A stretch of DNA of 51,762 bases from Cryobacterium gelidum (GCF_004403985.1 NZ_SOHL01000004.1:1-51762); one strand, 5' to 3'. Positions 24,337 through 33,182 are shown, counted from the first letter of the stretch. A program made the numbers and translations. Notes: generated by a model from the letters alone, not told the origin.

Positions 24337-25740
24337 ATGAGCACCGTCTCACACCGTCTCGCCGCGCACACCGTGGCCGACCACCCCGTGTCGCCCGAGC
24401 TCGCGGAGTGGATGCGGCTGCTGCTGCTCGACTACCACGCCGTCACCGGCGGCGGATTCCACCGCGACTCGGCGGTCGCCGCCCGCGCGGCCATCGAAAT
24501 CTCCGAACAGGCGACGGCCTTCTTTCCGGCAGCGCTGCATGGAGTGGACGGAGCTGGCACGAGCGGGTTCGCCACCGTGGAGCACGCCGCCCTGGTGAAC
24601 GGCATCACCGCGCACGGTCTCGAACTCGACGACACGTTCGAGGAGTCGTCGCTGCACCCCGCCGTTGTTATCTTTCCGGCCGTGCTAGCCCTCGCAAGCA
24701 CTCAGCAGTCGCCGACGGGAGAGGTTTTACGGGCCGCCACCGTGGGCTATGACGTGATGTGCTCGGTGGGCGTGCTGCTCGGCGCGCGGGAGAGCTATGG
24801 GCGCGGCTTCCACCCGACCGGGGTGGCCGGCTGCCTCGGCGCGGCGGCCGCCGCGGCCCGGCTGCTCGGCCTGACCGTGGAACAGACCATTCATGCGCTG
24901 GGACTGGCGGCGAATATGGCGTCCGGTTCGCTCGAGTTCCTGGCCGACGGCTCGTGGACCAAGCGGCTCAACGCCGGGCATGCTGCGGCCACGGGTATCC
25001 GGGCCGCGAAGCTCGCCGCCGCCGGATTCACGGCGCCGGCGACCGCGATCGAGGGACGCGACGGTTTCCTGGTGCAATACGGCGCCGGAGTTGTGGACGG
25101 CCGACAACTGGCGCTCGAGTTCGGGCGCAGCGCTCTTGACACGTCGATCAAGTTCTACCCCTGCTGCCGCTACATGCACGGCAACATCGACCTTTTGCGC
25201 GGCATCCGGGAGCAGAACCCGCTGCTCGGGATCGATGACGTGGCCCGCATTCGGGTCGGGGTGATCCAGGCCGGCGCCTCGCTCGTCTCCGAGCCTGCCG
25301 CCCGCAAACTCGAGGTGAACACCGCTGTCGACGCTCAGTTCAACATGCCGTTCGGGGCGGCCGTTGCTCTCGCGACCGGGCGCGCCACGGTTGACCAGTT
25401 TGACGACGCCCCGACCGTGGCCGCTGACCTGATGGAGTGGATGCGCAAGGTCGAGTGCTACCGCAGCGACCGGCTCGAGGCCGCGTTCCCGGCCAGGTGG
25501 GAGGCCGAGGTGCAGGTGGTGCTTTGGGACGGAACCGTGATCGAGAAGAGCGAGGATTCGTTCCGGGGGGCGCCGGGCGACCGGGCAACCTGGGCCGACA
25601 TAGTGCAGAAGGCGGAGGCGCTCATCGGAATCACGGAGGCGAACGCGCTGGCCGTGAGCATCAGCCGTCTCGGCGACGCAACGGTGCTCGGCGGCGGTGT
25701 GGCGGTGTCCACCGGCACCCTCGCGGACTCTCGTGTATAA
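24337..25740 (+). CDS. MmgE/PrpD family protein
   Basis: A 467-residue member of the MmgE/PrpD family, which includes 2-methylcitrate dehydratase, cis-aconitate decarboxylase (itaconate-forming) and iminodisuccinate epimerase. Family features are EHAALVNGITAHGLELDDTFEE split across about residues 83-104 (the LELDDT signature), GRGFHPTGVAG near 149-159, and YPCCRYMHGNID near 273-284. ATG 24337 is preferred because AAAGG lies upstream; ATG 24322 is in frame. It follows the fumarase gene by 20 bases and is followed at once by the MFS gene. Which acid it acts on is unknown; in this setting a branched di- or tricarboxylate is likely. Confidence 0.85.
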   Translation: MSTVSHRLAAHTVADHPVSPELAEWMRLLLLDYHAVTGGGFHRDSAVAARAAIEISEQATAFFPAALHGVDGAGTSGFATVEHAALVNGITAHGLELDDTFEESSLHPAVVIFPAVLALASTQQSPTGEVLRAATVGYDVMCSVGVLLGARESYGRGFHPTGVAGCLGAAAAAARLLGLTVEQTIHALGLAANMASGSLEFLADGSWTKRLNAGHAAATGIRAAKLAAAGFTAPATAIEGRDGFLVQYGAGVVDGRQLALEFGRSALDTSIKFYPCCRYMHGNIDLLRGIREQNPLLGIDDVARIRVGVIQAGASLVSEPAARKLEVNTAVDAQFNMPFGAAVALATGRATVDQFDDAPTVAADLMEWMRKVECYRSDRLEAAFPARWEAEVQVVLWDGTVIEKSEDSFRGAPGDRATWADIVQKAEALIGITEANALAVSISRLGDATVLGGGVAVSTGTLADSRV

Positions 25741-25743
25741 GTG

Positions 25744-26928
25744 ATGCGCCGGCGCGAGTCGGGCTCCCGTGCGGTGGTGCTCGCGGTGGGCGCCACCATC
25801 ACCGGCGGGCTGCCGGTGTTCCTGCTCGGCGCCCTGTTCGTGCAGATCCAGCGCGATGTTCCGGCGCCACAATGGGTGCTCGGCGCGGCCGTGGCCAGCT
25901 ACTGGGGTGCGGCCGCGGTGATGTCCCTGCTGGCCGGCCGGCTCGTGTCGTGGTCGGGCATTCGCTCGGCAACCCTCCTCGGGGTGGTCGTCGGGGCGCT
26001 GAGCCTCGCGGGCGCCGCATTCTTGGTGCCGTCATGGGCCTGGCTGCTGGTGTGGGCCGCAGTGGGTGGAGTGTCCAATGGCATCAGCCACCCGGCGGCG
26101 AATCAGCTGATCAACCTGCGGGTGCGGCGCGGCATGCTCGCGACCGCGTTCGGCATCAAGCAATCGGCGATCCCGTTCTCTGCGTTCCTGGCCGGGCTGG
26201 CCGTTCCCGCGCTCGCGCTCACCCTGGGGTGGCACTGGGGGTTCGGTCTGGCGAGCCTGTTCGCGCTCGCGGTGGGCGTGCTGTTCTGGTGGTCGGTGCC
26301 GCGCGGGGAGCTCTCGCGCAAACGACGGGGCGGCTCACACGTGCCGCTGACACCGGCGCTGATGAAGTACCTGCTGCTGATGACGAGCGTCACCACGCTT
26401 TCGGCCGCGGCCACGGGTGCCGTCACAGCGTATGCGGTGATCACCGGCATCGAGCGCGGCCTGCCGCTGGCGTGGGCGGGCATCCTCTTGAGCGTAGGCG
26501 GTTTGCTCAGCGTCACCGTGCGCGTCATCGTGGGACGGATCGCCGACCGGGCGAACAGCAAATTCGCGCTCGCGACCGTGGCCACCATGATGTGCGTCGG
26601 TGGCGCGGGGGTGCTGCTGATGGCCGTCGACACTCAGTGGACCTTCGTGGTGGGCATGCTGCTGGCTCTCGGCATTGGCTGGGGCTGGCCCGGACTCACC
26701 CACTTCGTGGTGTCCCGCGTGGCCGGTCCGGCCACGCCAAGCGCGACGGGCATCATGCAGATCGGTACGTACGTCGGCAGCGGCGCCGGGCCGCTCGCCT
26801 TCGGTCTGCTCTACGCGGCGGTGCCCGAGGTAGCGCTGTGGATCATTGTGGGAGCGGTGCAGATCGTGGCGGGATACATCGCCGTGGTGCTGGCTCGAAC
26901 CACTCCACCCCCGGTGCCCGTGGCCTGA
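25744..26928 (+). CDS. MFS transporter of the dicarboxylate cassette
   Basis: A 394-residue MFS permease with about twelve helices, nearly identical in length and sequence to the gene at 8035. It has the GRIADRAN loop between halves and a conserved GIGWGWPGLTHFVVSR segment near residues 315-330. ATG 25744 lies three bases after the PrpD stop codon, so translation is probably coupled. It is the intact copy in its original context: PrpD before it, a beta-hydroxyacid dehydrogenase after. Uptake or efflux of the cassette's acid is the obvious role; there is no direct evidence of the substrate. Confidence 0.9.
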   Translation: MRRRESGSRAVVLAVGATITGGLPVFLLGALFVQIQRDVPAPQWVLGAAVASYWGAAAVMSLLAGRLVSWSGIRSATLLGVVVGALSLAGAAFLVPSWAWLLVWAAVGGVSNGISHPAANQLINLRVRRGMLATAFGIKQSAIPFSAFLAGLAVPALALTLGWHWGFGLASLFALAVGVLFWWSVPRGELSRKRRGGSHVPLTPALMKYLLLMTSVTTLSAAATGAVTAYAVITGIERGLPLAWAGILLSVGGLLSVTVRVIVGRIADRANSKFALATVATMMCVGGAGVLLMAVDTQWTFVVGMLLALGIGWGWPGLTHFVVSRVAGPATPSATGIMQIGTYVGSGAGPLAFGLLYAAVPEVALWIIVGAVQIVAGYIAVVLARTTPPPVPVA

Positions 26929-26963
26929 GCACTGTCCTTATTCACACTGTCAAAGGAGACATT

Positions 26964-27866
26964 ATGACCACACTGTTCATCGGCCTCGGCAAAATGGGCG
27001 ACCCGATGGTTCGCCGCTACGCGCCCGGTCGTGACGTGCTGCTCTACGACGTGGATGCGGCGGCGAGCGGCGCGCTCGCTTCAGCCGTCGGTGCGCGTGC
27101 GCTGGCCGGGCTCGACGCGCTGCCGGCGGGCATCCGTACCGTCATCCTGATGCTCCCCAACAGTCGCATCGTCGAATCCGTCGTGGAGGCGCTGCTCGCG
27201 CAGCTCGAGCCCGGTGCCCTCGTGATCGACATGGGCTCGTCGGAGCCGGCGAGCACGCAGCGGCTCGCCGCGCAGGCCGCTGCCGCCAAAATCGCGTTCG
27301 TGGATGCCCCGGTGTCCGGCGGGGTGGCAAAGGCCAGCATCGGGGAGCTGTCGATCATGGTGGGCGGGCTCGCGGCTGATCGGGAGCGGGCGATGGAGCA
27401 TCTCGCTCCGCTCGGCACCCGCATCACCGTGGTGGGGCCGAGCGGGTCCGGGCACGCGGCGAAGGCGCTCAATAATTTGCTGTCGGCCACCAATCTCGCG
27501 GCTGCGGCCGAGATCTTCACGGTGGCGCGCAGCTTTGGCATCGACGCTGCGGTAATGCTGGACGTGGTGAATTCGTCGACCGGGCGCAGCCAGGCCACCG
27601 AGGTGAAGTACGCCAAGCACGTGCTGAACGGCACGTTCGATTCCGGTTTCTCGCTCGACCTCATGCGGAAGGACGTGGCGATCGCCCAGGCGCTCGGCGC
27701 CGGAATGAGCACGCCAATCACGGACACGACCGTGGGGGTGCTCGCCGAAGCCCGCCGGGTGCTCGGGGACACGGTGCCCTTAGACCACACCGAGGTCGTG
27801 CGCTATGTCGAAGTCGTCAACCAGGTCGAGCTTCGATCCGAATTAGAAGGAGCAGTTCATGTCTGA
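26964..27866 (+). CDS. Beta-hydroxyacid dehydrogenase (HIBADH/tartronate semialdehyde reductase family)
   Basis: A 300-residue NAD(P)-dependent 3-hydroxyacid dehydrogenase. The Rossmann motif is GLGKMGDPM (residues 7-15), the substrate loop is DAPVSGGVAKA (114-124) and the catalytic lysine is K167 in GSGHAAKALNN. The family includes 3-hydroxyisobutyrate dehydrogenase, tartronate semialdehyde reductase and L-threonate dehydrogenase. The ATG at 26964 has an AAAGGAG ribosome binding site; a longer open frame upstream overlaps the MFS gene in another register and is spurious. It overlaps the CMD gene by eight bases. Next to tartrate genes, reduction of tartronate semialdehyde or oxidation of a hydroxyacid is plausible. 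Confidence 0.88.
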   Translation: MTTLFIGLGKMGDPMVRRYAPGRDVLLYDVDAAASGALASAVGARALAGLDALPAGIRTVILMLPNSRIVESVVEALLAQLEPGALVIDMGSSEPASTQRLAAQAAAAKIAFVDAPVSGGVAKASIGELSIMVGGLAADRERAMEHLAPLGTRITVVGPSGSGHAAKALNNLLSATNLAAAAEIFTVARSFGIDAAVMLDVVNSSTGRSQATEVKYAKHVLNGTFDSGFSLDLMRKDVAIAQALGAGMSTPITDTTVGVLAEARRVLGDTVPLDHTEVVRYVEVVNQVELRSELEGAVHV

Positions 27867-28275
27867 GAACCCGCAGGACTACATCGACCAGATGGCCCGC
27901 AAGCGTGGCTATGTGCTCGATTACCACAAGGTGATGGCGAAACAGGATTTCCCGGTGCTGCAGGCCGCGAACCACCTGGTTTCGGCCGCGTACCTCGACC
28001 AGCGCACCCTGGACCGGCGTACCAAGGAGCTCATCTTCATCGTGAGCCTCACGGTGATGCGCGCGGCGAAGGGACACATCCAAAGCCACATCCGGGTGGC
28101 TCTAGACCTCGGGGTGTCGGCGACGGAGATTCTGGAAGCGATCGAGATCTCGCTGCCCGAGGCTGGCATCGTAGCGTTCCAGGGCGGGTTCGAGGCCTGG
28201 CGTGAGGTGGTCGGCGCGGACGGCATCGAGCCGACCGTGAGCGTGCACGAGGGTGGTTCGGGCGCCGGCGCCTAA
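27859..28275 (+). CDS. Carboxymuconolactone decarboxylase (CMD) family protein
   Basis: A 138-residue helical protein of the CMD/AhpD superfamily. The core segment is RTKELIFIVSLTVMRAAKGHIQSHI (about residues 54-78). The redox CxxC of AhpD peroxidases is absent (AAKGHI in its place), so it should not be a peroxidase; it is closer to the gamma-carboxymuconolactone decarboxylase type, with His retained. Small proteins of this kind are found in many acid-catabolic operons, but their reaction is often not known. It overlaps the preceding dehydrogenase gene and precedes the tartrate dehydrogenase gene by 65 bases. A lactone hydrolysis or decarboxylation step in this operon is my guess. Confidence 0.8.
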   Translation: MSENPQDYIDQMARKRGYVLDYHKVMAKQDFPVLQAANHLVSAAYLDQRTLDRRTKELIFIVSLTVMRAAKGHIQSHIRVALDLGVSATEILEAIEISLPEAGIVAFQGGFEAWREVVGADGIEPTVSVHEGGSGAGA

Positions 28276-28340
28276 AAAATTTTGCGCATTCAGATCTTCC
28301 CTCTTCCCAAACGAACTATCCAAACGTGGAGGCTATACCC

Positions 28341-29432
28341 ATGACCATTCCCACCCACCGCGTCGCCGTCATTCCCGGCGACGGAATCGGCACCGAAGTG
28401 ATGCCGCCAGCACAGCGCCTGCTCGAGCTGGCCGGCCACCGTTTCGGGTTCGCCTTCGAGTGGCAAAATTTTGACTGGAGCTGCGAGTACTACGCCCGCA
28501 CCGGCGCCATGATGCCCGCCGACGGCATTGAACAGCTCGCCGAGTGCGACCAGATCCTGCTCGGCGCCGTCGGGTTTCCCGGTGTACCAGACCACGTCTC
28601 GCTGTGGGGCCTGCTCATACCCATCCGCCGGGCCTTCCAGCAATACATCAACCTGCGTCCCATCAAGCTGCTCCCGGGCATTGAAAGCCCACTGCGCAAG
28701 GTGCCCGCCGGGGGCATCGACTTTCAGGTGGTACGCGAAAACAACGAGGGCGAGTACTCCGAGAGCGGCGGGCGCCTCTACCGCGGCCTGCCGCAGGAGG
28801 TCGCTATTCAAGAATCGATCTTCACCCGATTCGGCGTGACCCGAGCCATGAACTATGCCATCAACCTCGCCGAAAAGCGCGAGGGACGGCTCGCCAGCGC
28901 CACCAAGTCCAACGGCATCATTCACACCATGCCGTTCTGGGACGAGATTCTTCGCGAACTCGGGCAGGAACATCCGTTGCTGGAGATCTCCGAGTACCAC
29001 ATTGACGCCCTCGCTGCCTTGTTCGTACTGGACCCGGGCCGCTTCGACGTGGTCGTGGCCTCCAACCTGTTCGGCGACATTCTCACCGACCTCGGAGCGG
29101 CCATCATCGGCAGCATCGGCATTGCGCCCTCGGCCAACCTCAACCCCGAGGGCGAGTTCCCCTCGATGTTCGAGCCCGTACACGGCTCGGCACCCGACAT
29201 CGCCGGCCAGGGCAAAGCCAACCCGCTCGGCCAAGTCTGGGCCGCGTCGATGATGCTCGACCACCTCGGCCACCCCGAAGCTGGCGCCGCGCTCGTGGAC
29301 ACCATGGGCCACGTGCTGCTCGAAACGGATGTGCGCACCCCCGATCTCGGCGGATGCGCCACCACCGAGGAGGTTTCCGACGCCCTCGCCGATGCATTCG
29401 CTACCGTGACCGCCGAGGCTGTGCTGCGATGA
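28341..29432 (+). CDS. ttuC: Tartrate dehydrogenase/decarboxylase or D-malate dehydrogenase
   Basis: A 363-residue member of the isopropylmalate/isocitrate dehydrogenase family, closest in appearance to TtuC/DmlA enzymes: Mn- and NAD-dependent oxidation, with or without decarboxylation, of tartrate or D-malate. Landmarks are VAVIPGDGIGTEV (residues 8-20), RENNEGEYSESGGR near 132-145, the metal-binding SNLFGDILTDLGAA near 241-254, and EPVHGSAPDIAGQGKANP near 278-295. ATG 28341 has a GGAGG ribosome binding site and is preferred over GTG 28326. Its stop overlaps the start of the D-tartrate dehydratase gene (ATGA). Fragments of a second copy lie at 9220-9337. The symbol is given by analogy. Confidence 0.85.
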   Translation: MTIPTHRVAVIPGDGIGTEVMPPAQRLLELAGHRFGFAFEWQNFDWSCEYYARTGAMMPADGIEQLAECDQILLGAVGFPGVPDHVSLWGLLIPIRRAFQQYINLRPIKLLPGIESPLRKVPAGGIDFQVVRENNEGEYSESGGRLYRGLPQEVAIQESIFTRFGVTRAMNYAINLAEKREGRLASATKSNGIIHTMPFWDEILRELGQEHPLLEISEYHIDALAALFVLDPGRFDVVVASNLFGDILTDLGAAIIGSIGIAPSANLNPEGEFPSMFEPVHGSAPDIAGQGKANPLGQVWAASMMLDHLGHPEAGAALVDTMGHVLLETDVRTPDLGGCATTEEVSDALADAFATVTAEAVLR

Positions 29433-30610
29433 GAATCGTCGACGTACGCGAAGAGACCATGCCGATCAACTCGCCGATTCGCAACGCCTTCATCGACTTC
29501 AGCAAGATGACCCTGAGCGTGGTCGCCGTCGTCACCGACGTCGTACGCGATGGCCGCCCGGTTGTCGGCTACGGCTTCAACTCCAACGGCCGTTACGGCC
29601 AGGGCGCCATCATTCGCGAGCGTTTGTTGCCGCGCCTGCTCGAGGCCGACCCCGCCGACCTGCTCGACCCCCTTCGAGACAATCTCGACCCGGAACGCAT
29701 CTGGAACACCATGATGACCAACGAAAAGCCCGGCGGGCACGGCGAACGCTCCGTTGCGGTGGGTGCGGTCGACATGGCTGTCTGGGATGCCGTGGCCAAA
29801 ATCGAAGAAAAGCCTCTGTTCCAGCTGCTGGCCGAGCGTTTCGGTACGGGAACGCCCAACCGTGAGGTCTTCGTCTACGCCGCCGGCGGCTATTACCAGC
29901 CCGGGCGCGGCCTCACGGGCCTGACCGATGAGATGCAGAGCTATTTCGACCGCGGCTACACCGTGGTGAAGGCCAAGATCGGCGGAGCGCCGCTGGCCGA
30001 CGACCTGCAGCGCATCGAGGCCGTGCTGGGCATGCTCGAATCGCATCAGCGACTGGCCGTGGACGCCAACGGTCGCTTCGACCAGGCAACCGCCGTGGAA
30101 TACGCCCGGGCGCTCTCACAGTACGACCTGTTCTGGTACGAAGAGCCCGTGGACCCCCTGGATTTCGAGGCACAGGCCGCAGTTGCTGCCGCCTACGATA
30201 AGCCCATCGCCACCGGCGAAAACCTATTTTCGATGCAAGACGCCCGTAACTTGATTCGTTACGGGGGACTGCGGCCCGAGACGGACTGGCTGCAGTTCGA
30301 CTGCGCGCTCAGCTACGGCCTCGTGGAGTACCTGCGCACCCTCAACATGCTCGAGCAGAACGGATGGTCCCGCTCGCGCTGCATCCCACACGGTGGCCAC
30401 CAGATGTCACTGAACATCGCTGCCGGCTTCGGCCTCGGTGGAAACGAGAGCTATCCCGACCTGTTCCAGCCCTTCGGCGGTTTTCCCGATGGTTCGGAGG
30501 TAGTGAACGGCTTCATCACGATGCCGGACCTGCCCGGGATCGGCTTCGAGGGAAAGGCCGACCTGTACTCGGTCATGTGGCAGCTGGGCGAGCCCTCGCT
30601 CGCGTTGTAG
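29429..30610 (+). CDS. tarD: D(-)-tartrate dehydratase-like enolase superfamily protein
   Basis: A 393-residue Mg-dependent enolase superfamily enzyme. It resembles the Bradyrhizobium D-tartrate dehydratase (389 residues), which converts D-tartrate to oxaloacetate. Visible features: KAK motif at 181-183 (VVKAKIGG), metal ligands D212 (VDANGR), E238 (WYEEP) and E264 (ATGEN), and the histidine pair in IPHGGHQM (H321, H324). The ATG overlaps the preceding stop (ATGA), so tartrate dehydrogenase and this enzyme are made together; between them they could handle several tartrate isomers. Specificity for D-tartrate is inferred from resemblance. The 241 bases after the stop hold nothing except the AbrB operator at their end. 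Confidence 0.82.
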   Translation: MRIVDVREETMPINSPIRNAFIDFSKMTLSVVAVVTDVVRDGRPVVGYGFNSNGRYGQGAIIRERLLPRLLEADPADLLDPLRDNLDPERIWNTMMTNEKPGGHGERSVAVGAVDMAVWDAVAKIEEKPLFQLLAERFGTGTPNREVFVYAAGGYYQPGRGLTGLTDEMQSYFDRGYTVVKAKIGGAPLADDLQRIEAVLGMLESHQRLAVDANGRFDQATAVEYARALSQYDLFWYEEPVDPLDFEAQAAVAAAYDKPIATGENLFSMQDARNLIRYGGLRPETDWLQFDCALSYGLVEYLRTLNMLEQNGWSRSRCIPHGGHQMSLNIAAGFGLGGNESYPDLFQPFGGFPDGSEVVNGFITMPDLPGIGFEGKADLYSVMWQLGEPSLAL

Positions 30611-30825
30611 GGAGCCGCTCGGGCGGAAGTTTGCTCGGCGATCCGCGCGGGGACCCGACGACGACCGGCTGGCTCATTCCGAGATCGCTCATGGTCAGGC
30701 GCGCCCGGTGGGTGGCACCGGGGCGAGAACCACCACGGCTATGCCGTGCCGTCTAAAATCGACGCAGCTGAGACGCGAATGCACTTGCTCTTACCCACTC
30801 CTGCCCGACAGACCGTAGCCATATT

Positions 30826-30851
30826 GACTTACGAGTCATACACTGTAAGTC
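30826..30851 (+). promoter_or_regulatory. Operator-like inverted repeat touching the AbrB start codon
   Basis: GACTTAC (30826-30832) and GTAAGTC (30845-30851) form a perfect 7-base inverted repeat whose right arm ends at the base before the ATG. A TACACT sequence (30839-30844) between the arms is a possible -10, which would give an almost leaderless transcript. Autorepression by the AbrB-type antitoxin is the likely use. Confidence 0.55.
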
Positions 30852-31106
30852 ATGAAAACTGTCGTCACGCTCAGCAGCAAGGGGCAGCTAACGCTTCCCG
30901 CGGCCGTGCGCAAAGCACTGCGACTCGAGCAGGGTGATCGATTTGAAATCTCGATCGACGAAAAGACAGGCACGATGAATATTGCGCCGGTTGCAGGCAT
31001 CGAAGCCCTCAGCGCGCGAATCTCCAGCTACGCGACCATCATCGAGCCCGTGACAGACGTCGACGCCTATTACCAAGAACATCGGAACGGCGAGCGCGCA
31101 AATTGA
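30852..31106 (+). CDS. AbrB/SpoVT-type antitoxin
   Basis: An 84-residue protein with an N-terminal swapped-hairpin AbrB domain (VVTLSSKGQLTLPAAVRKAL, residues 4-23, then EQGDRFEIS), as in VapB/MazE-type antitoxins that bind DNA and neutralise a partner toxin. The C-terminal 35 residues would wrap the toxin. Its stop overlaps the TTG start of the PIN gene (TTGA), a typical antitoxin-first pair. There is no ribosome binding site, in keeping with a leaderless mRNA; the dyad at 30826-30851 would let the protein repress itself. Confidence 0.87.
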   Translation: MKTVVTLSSKGQLTLPAAVRKALRLEQGDRFEISIDEKTGTMNIAPVAGIEALSARISSYATIIEPVTDVDAYYQEHRNGERAN

Positions 31107-31498
31107 GCGCATCCTTGGATGCAAATGTCGTTCTCCGATTGCTACTCAACGATGTACCCGAGCAACATGACGCCGCTGTGCTCCTGCTTCAGACGGGCGG
31201 CACGTTTTTCGTATCGGACATCGCACTCGTCGAGACAGTCTTCGTGTTGGGCCGCGCCTACGGGCTGAATCGAGAGCAGCAGCAAGAAGCTATTCATGGC
31301 CTCGTGAATCTGCCGCAGATCGTCGCCAACGCTTCACTGTTTGATCGCGCGCTAAACCTGTATGTCGCCCATCCCAAATTGTCCTTCGAAGACTGCTATC
31401 TCGTAACGGCGGCAGACCTGACGTCGAACCAGCCGCTCTACACATTTGACCACAAACTGGCCAGCCAAACGGATGCTCGCCTGCTGGCGACGGGCTAA
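31103..31498 (+). CDS. PIN-domain toxin (VapC-like RNase)
   Basis: A 131-residue PIN-domain ribonuclease. The four acidic active-site residues are visible: D6 (SLDANVVL), E44 (ALVETVFVL), D97 (FEDCYL) and D116 (YTFDHKL). VapC-type toxins cleave tRNA or rRNA and are held inactive by the antitoxin encoded just before. The TTG start at 31103 overlaps the antitoxin stop. Pairing with an AbrB-type antitoxin is common for this PIN group. Confidence 0.87.
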   Translation: MSASLDANVVLRLLLNDVPEQHDAAVLLLQTGGTFFVSDIALVETVFVLGRAYGLNREQQQEAIHGLVNLPQIVANASLFDRALNLYVAHPKLSFEDCYLVTAADLTSNQPLYTFDHKLASQTDARLLATG

Positions 31499-31587
31499 AG
31501 TGTGCGAAACAGGCTGGCTCAGGACGGCCCCTACCCATCCGAACCGCCCGTTCCCCGCGTCGACGCCGCTGCTGGTCGCCGACAGGC

Positions 31588-32220
31588 CTACGCGCCCCAC
31601 CAATCCGCGTCATCATCCCGCTCCTGACCAACCGCCGCAGCCGTGACCGCCGCTTTCAGATCATCCCAGGCGGTCGCGCCGCCTGACAATGATTTCACGC
31701 GCGCGATTCCGAGGCTGTTCTGATTGGTCGAGGCCAAATCGCTGCGTGACACCACGTAGAAATCCCATTGGGCCACATTCAGCTGGTCGTAGACATCGTG
31801 CGAGGTTGCGGTCTGCACGCAGAACACGTAGAGCATGGCGTTCAGCCGCCGACCGAGAGCATCGCGGCCGCCATCCGGTGCTCGGGGATTCGACCGTATT
31901 CCCTGCAACCCGGTGAAGTTCAGCGTGCGGAGCTCCTTTTGATCCCACAGCTGCAGGTAAGCCGATGACTTGACTTCGATGGTGATCTCACCTAACAGCA
32001 GATCATAGGAATCCCATTCAATGCGCTGCAGCTCTTGGATGCCGAGTGCAGTGCCCACGAGATACTCGGCCAGGTATCCGCGGGCATTGTTCATGCGCAG
32101 GTCTCCGAGAGCAAACTGCCAGAAGTCCTCCACCCTGGCCCTGCGCAGCCCAAGAAACCTCATCCTGCCCGTGAGCGCTTTCCGCACCGGTGGAACCAAC
32201 CACTGAATTGCATCTTTCAT
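31588..32220 (-). CDS. Predicted PD-(D/E)XK nuclease-fold protein
   Basis: A 210-residue protein not assigned to a named family. It carries a convincing restriction-endonuclease-like core: E52 (LAEYLVG), D73 (WDSYDLLL) and E82-V-K84 (ITIEVKSSAYLQ), the E...D...ExK layout of metal-dependent nucleases. A segment after this (about 130-160, MLYVFCVQTATSHDVYDQLNVAQWDFYVV) looks like the second beta sheet, as in Type II enzymes. No methyltransferase lies beside it, so it is not a standard restriction system. It is divergent from a NERD protein gene by 60 bases; both may belong to the accessory nuclease group in 31.5-34.3 kb. Confidence 0.65.
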   Translation of the reverse strand: MKDAIQWLVPPVRKALTGRMRFLGLRRARVEDFWQFALGDLRMNNARGYLAEYLVGTALGIQELQRIEWDSYDLLLGEITIEVKSSAYLQLWDQKELRTLNFTGLQGIRSNPRAPDGGRDALGRRLNAMLYVFCVQTATSHDVYDQLNVAQWDFYVVSRSDLASTNQNSLGIARVKSLSGGATAWDDLKAAVTAAAVGQERDDDADWWGA

Positions 32221-32280
32221 CTTCGGAGCCTAGTGGCGACGCCATGCCCGCTAGATTGGCTCTAAACCATCGGGGGATGC

Positions 32281-33096
32281 ATGACAACACAGGCACCGGC
32301 TATGCGCGATCAGATCGCCGCCCAATCGGTCATCGAAGAGTTGCTCCGCCAGCAACAAGCTGTGCCGCCACGCTCGCGTTTCGCTCGGTTCTGGGGATAC
32401 TCCCCGCTGGCCGCCGACAGCGTCGCCTGGTACCTCGGCGCTCAGGGTGAGATCGAGGTCGGCAAGATTCTCGGCCGCCTCCCGCCCGAATGGAGAGTTT
32501 TCCACGCTCTTCCGATCGGCAAAGCCGGCGCCGATATCGACCATCTCGTGCTCGGCGCGGGCGGAATCTTCACGATCAACACCAAACACCACCGCGGCAA
32601 GAAGATCTGGATCGCCGAACGGTCGTTCCTGGTCAACGGCCAAAAGCAGCCCTACCTTCGCAACTCCATTTTCGAAACTACCCGCGTCACCAAAATACTT
32701 CGAGAGCGGATTCCCCAGCTCCCGGCAGCGCAGGCCGTGATCGCGCTGGTCAGCCCCGGGCAGATCACGATCAAGAAGAAGCCCGACACCGTAAATGTTC
32801 TCGATGCAAATCACTTGCGGCGCTGGCTGCTGAAACGGCCGATAGTCCTCGCCGAGACCGATCTGGTCGAGCTCGCGGCGATCGTTGATGCGCCGCCGAC
32901 CTGGCCGACACCCGCCTTGCCGCGCACGCCGAACCTGATGGCCAAATTCGCCAGCCTCGACGTGGACGTTCGAACCGCGCGCACACGCCGCACCGTCTGG
33001 AAGCTCCTGAGTATTGGAACAGCGACGGTGCTGGCCGTGCTCGTCGGCCTACCCCTCCTCAGCAGGGCGGTCGAAGGCTTCATCACTAATCTCTGA
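32281..33096 (+). CDS. NERD-domain protein with C-terminal membrane helix
   Basis: A 271-residue protein with a nuclease-related domain (NERD, residues about 50-165): GAQGEIEVGKIL (E57), GADIDHLVLGAGGIFTINTK (D87, K102) and RNS around residue 121. The usual second acid before the TK lysine is N100, a variant I recall in actinobacterial NERD proteins, so catalysis is uncertain. A hydrophobic helix at about 243-265 would anchor it in the membrane with the NERD domain inside. Function of such proteins is not established. GGGG at about 32272-32275 serves as a weak ribosome binding site. Confidence 0.82.
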   Translation: MTTQAPAMRDQIAAQSVIEELLRQQQAVPPRSRFARFWGYSPLAADSVAWYLGAQGEIEVGKILGRLPPEWRVFHALPIGKAGADIDHLVLGAGGIFTINTKHHRGKKIWIAERSFLVNGQKQPYLRNSIFETTRVTKILRERIPQLPAAQAVIALVSPGQITIKKKPDTVNVLDANHLRRWLLKRPIVLAETDLVELAAIVDAPPTWPTPALPRTPNLMAKFASLDVDVRTARTRRTVWKLLSIGTATVLAVLVGLPLLSRAVEGFITNL

Positions 33097-33182
33097 CGCG
33101 TCATACAGGGCTCAGGGGCGCGAACGGCTTGAATCAGACTTGGTGAAGGCTGCCGTCACTTGGACGCGACGAACGAGGCAAA

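Noticed and set aside
8035..26928. The two MFS genes as an assembly artefact
   Set aside because: They differ at many positions (about one residue in ten), and their flanks are different, so they are true diverged paralogues.
25437..26963. Upstream extension of the HIBADH frame to an 809-codon protein
   Set aside because: It lies in the shifted register of the PrpD and MFS genes, is Arg/Gly-rich, and ATG 26964 has a strong ribosome binding site at the true family start.
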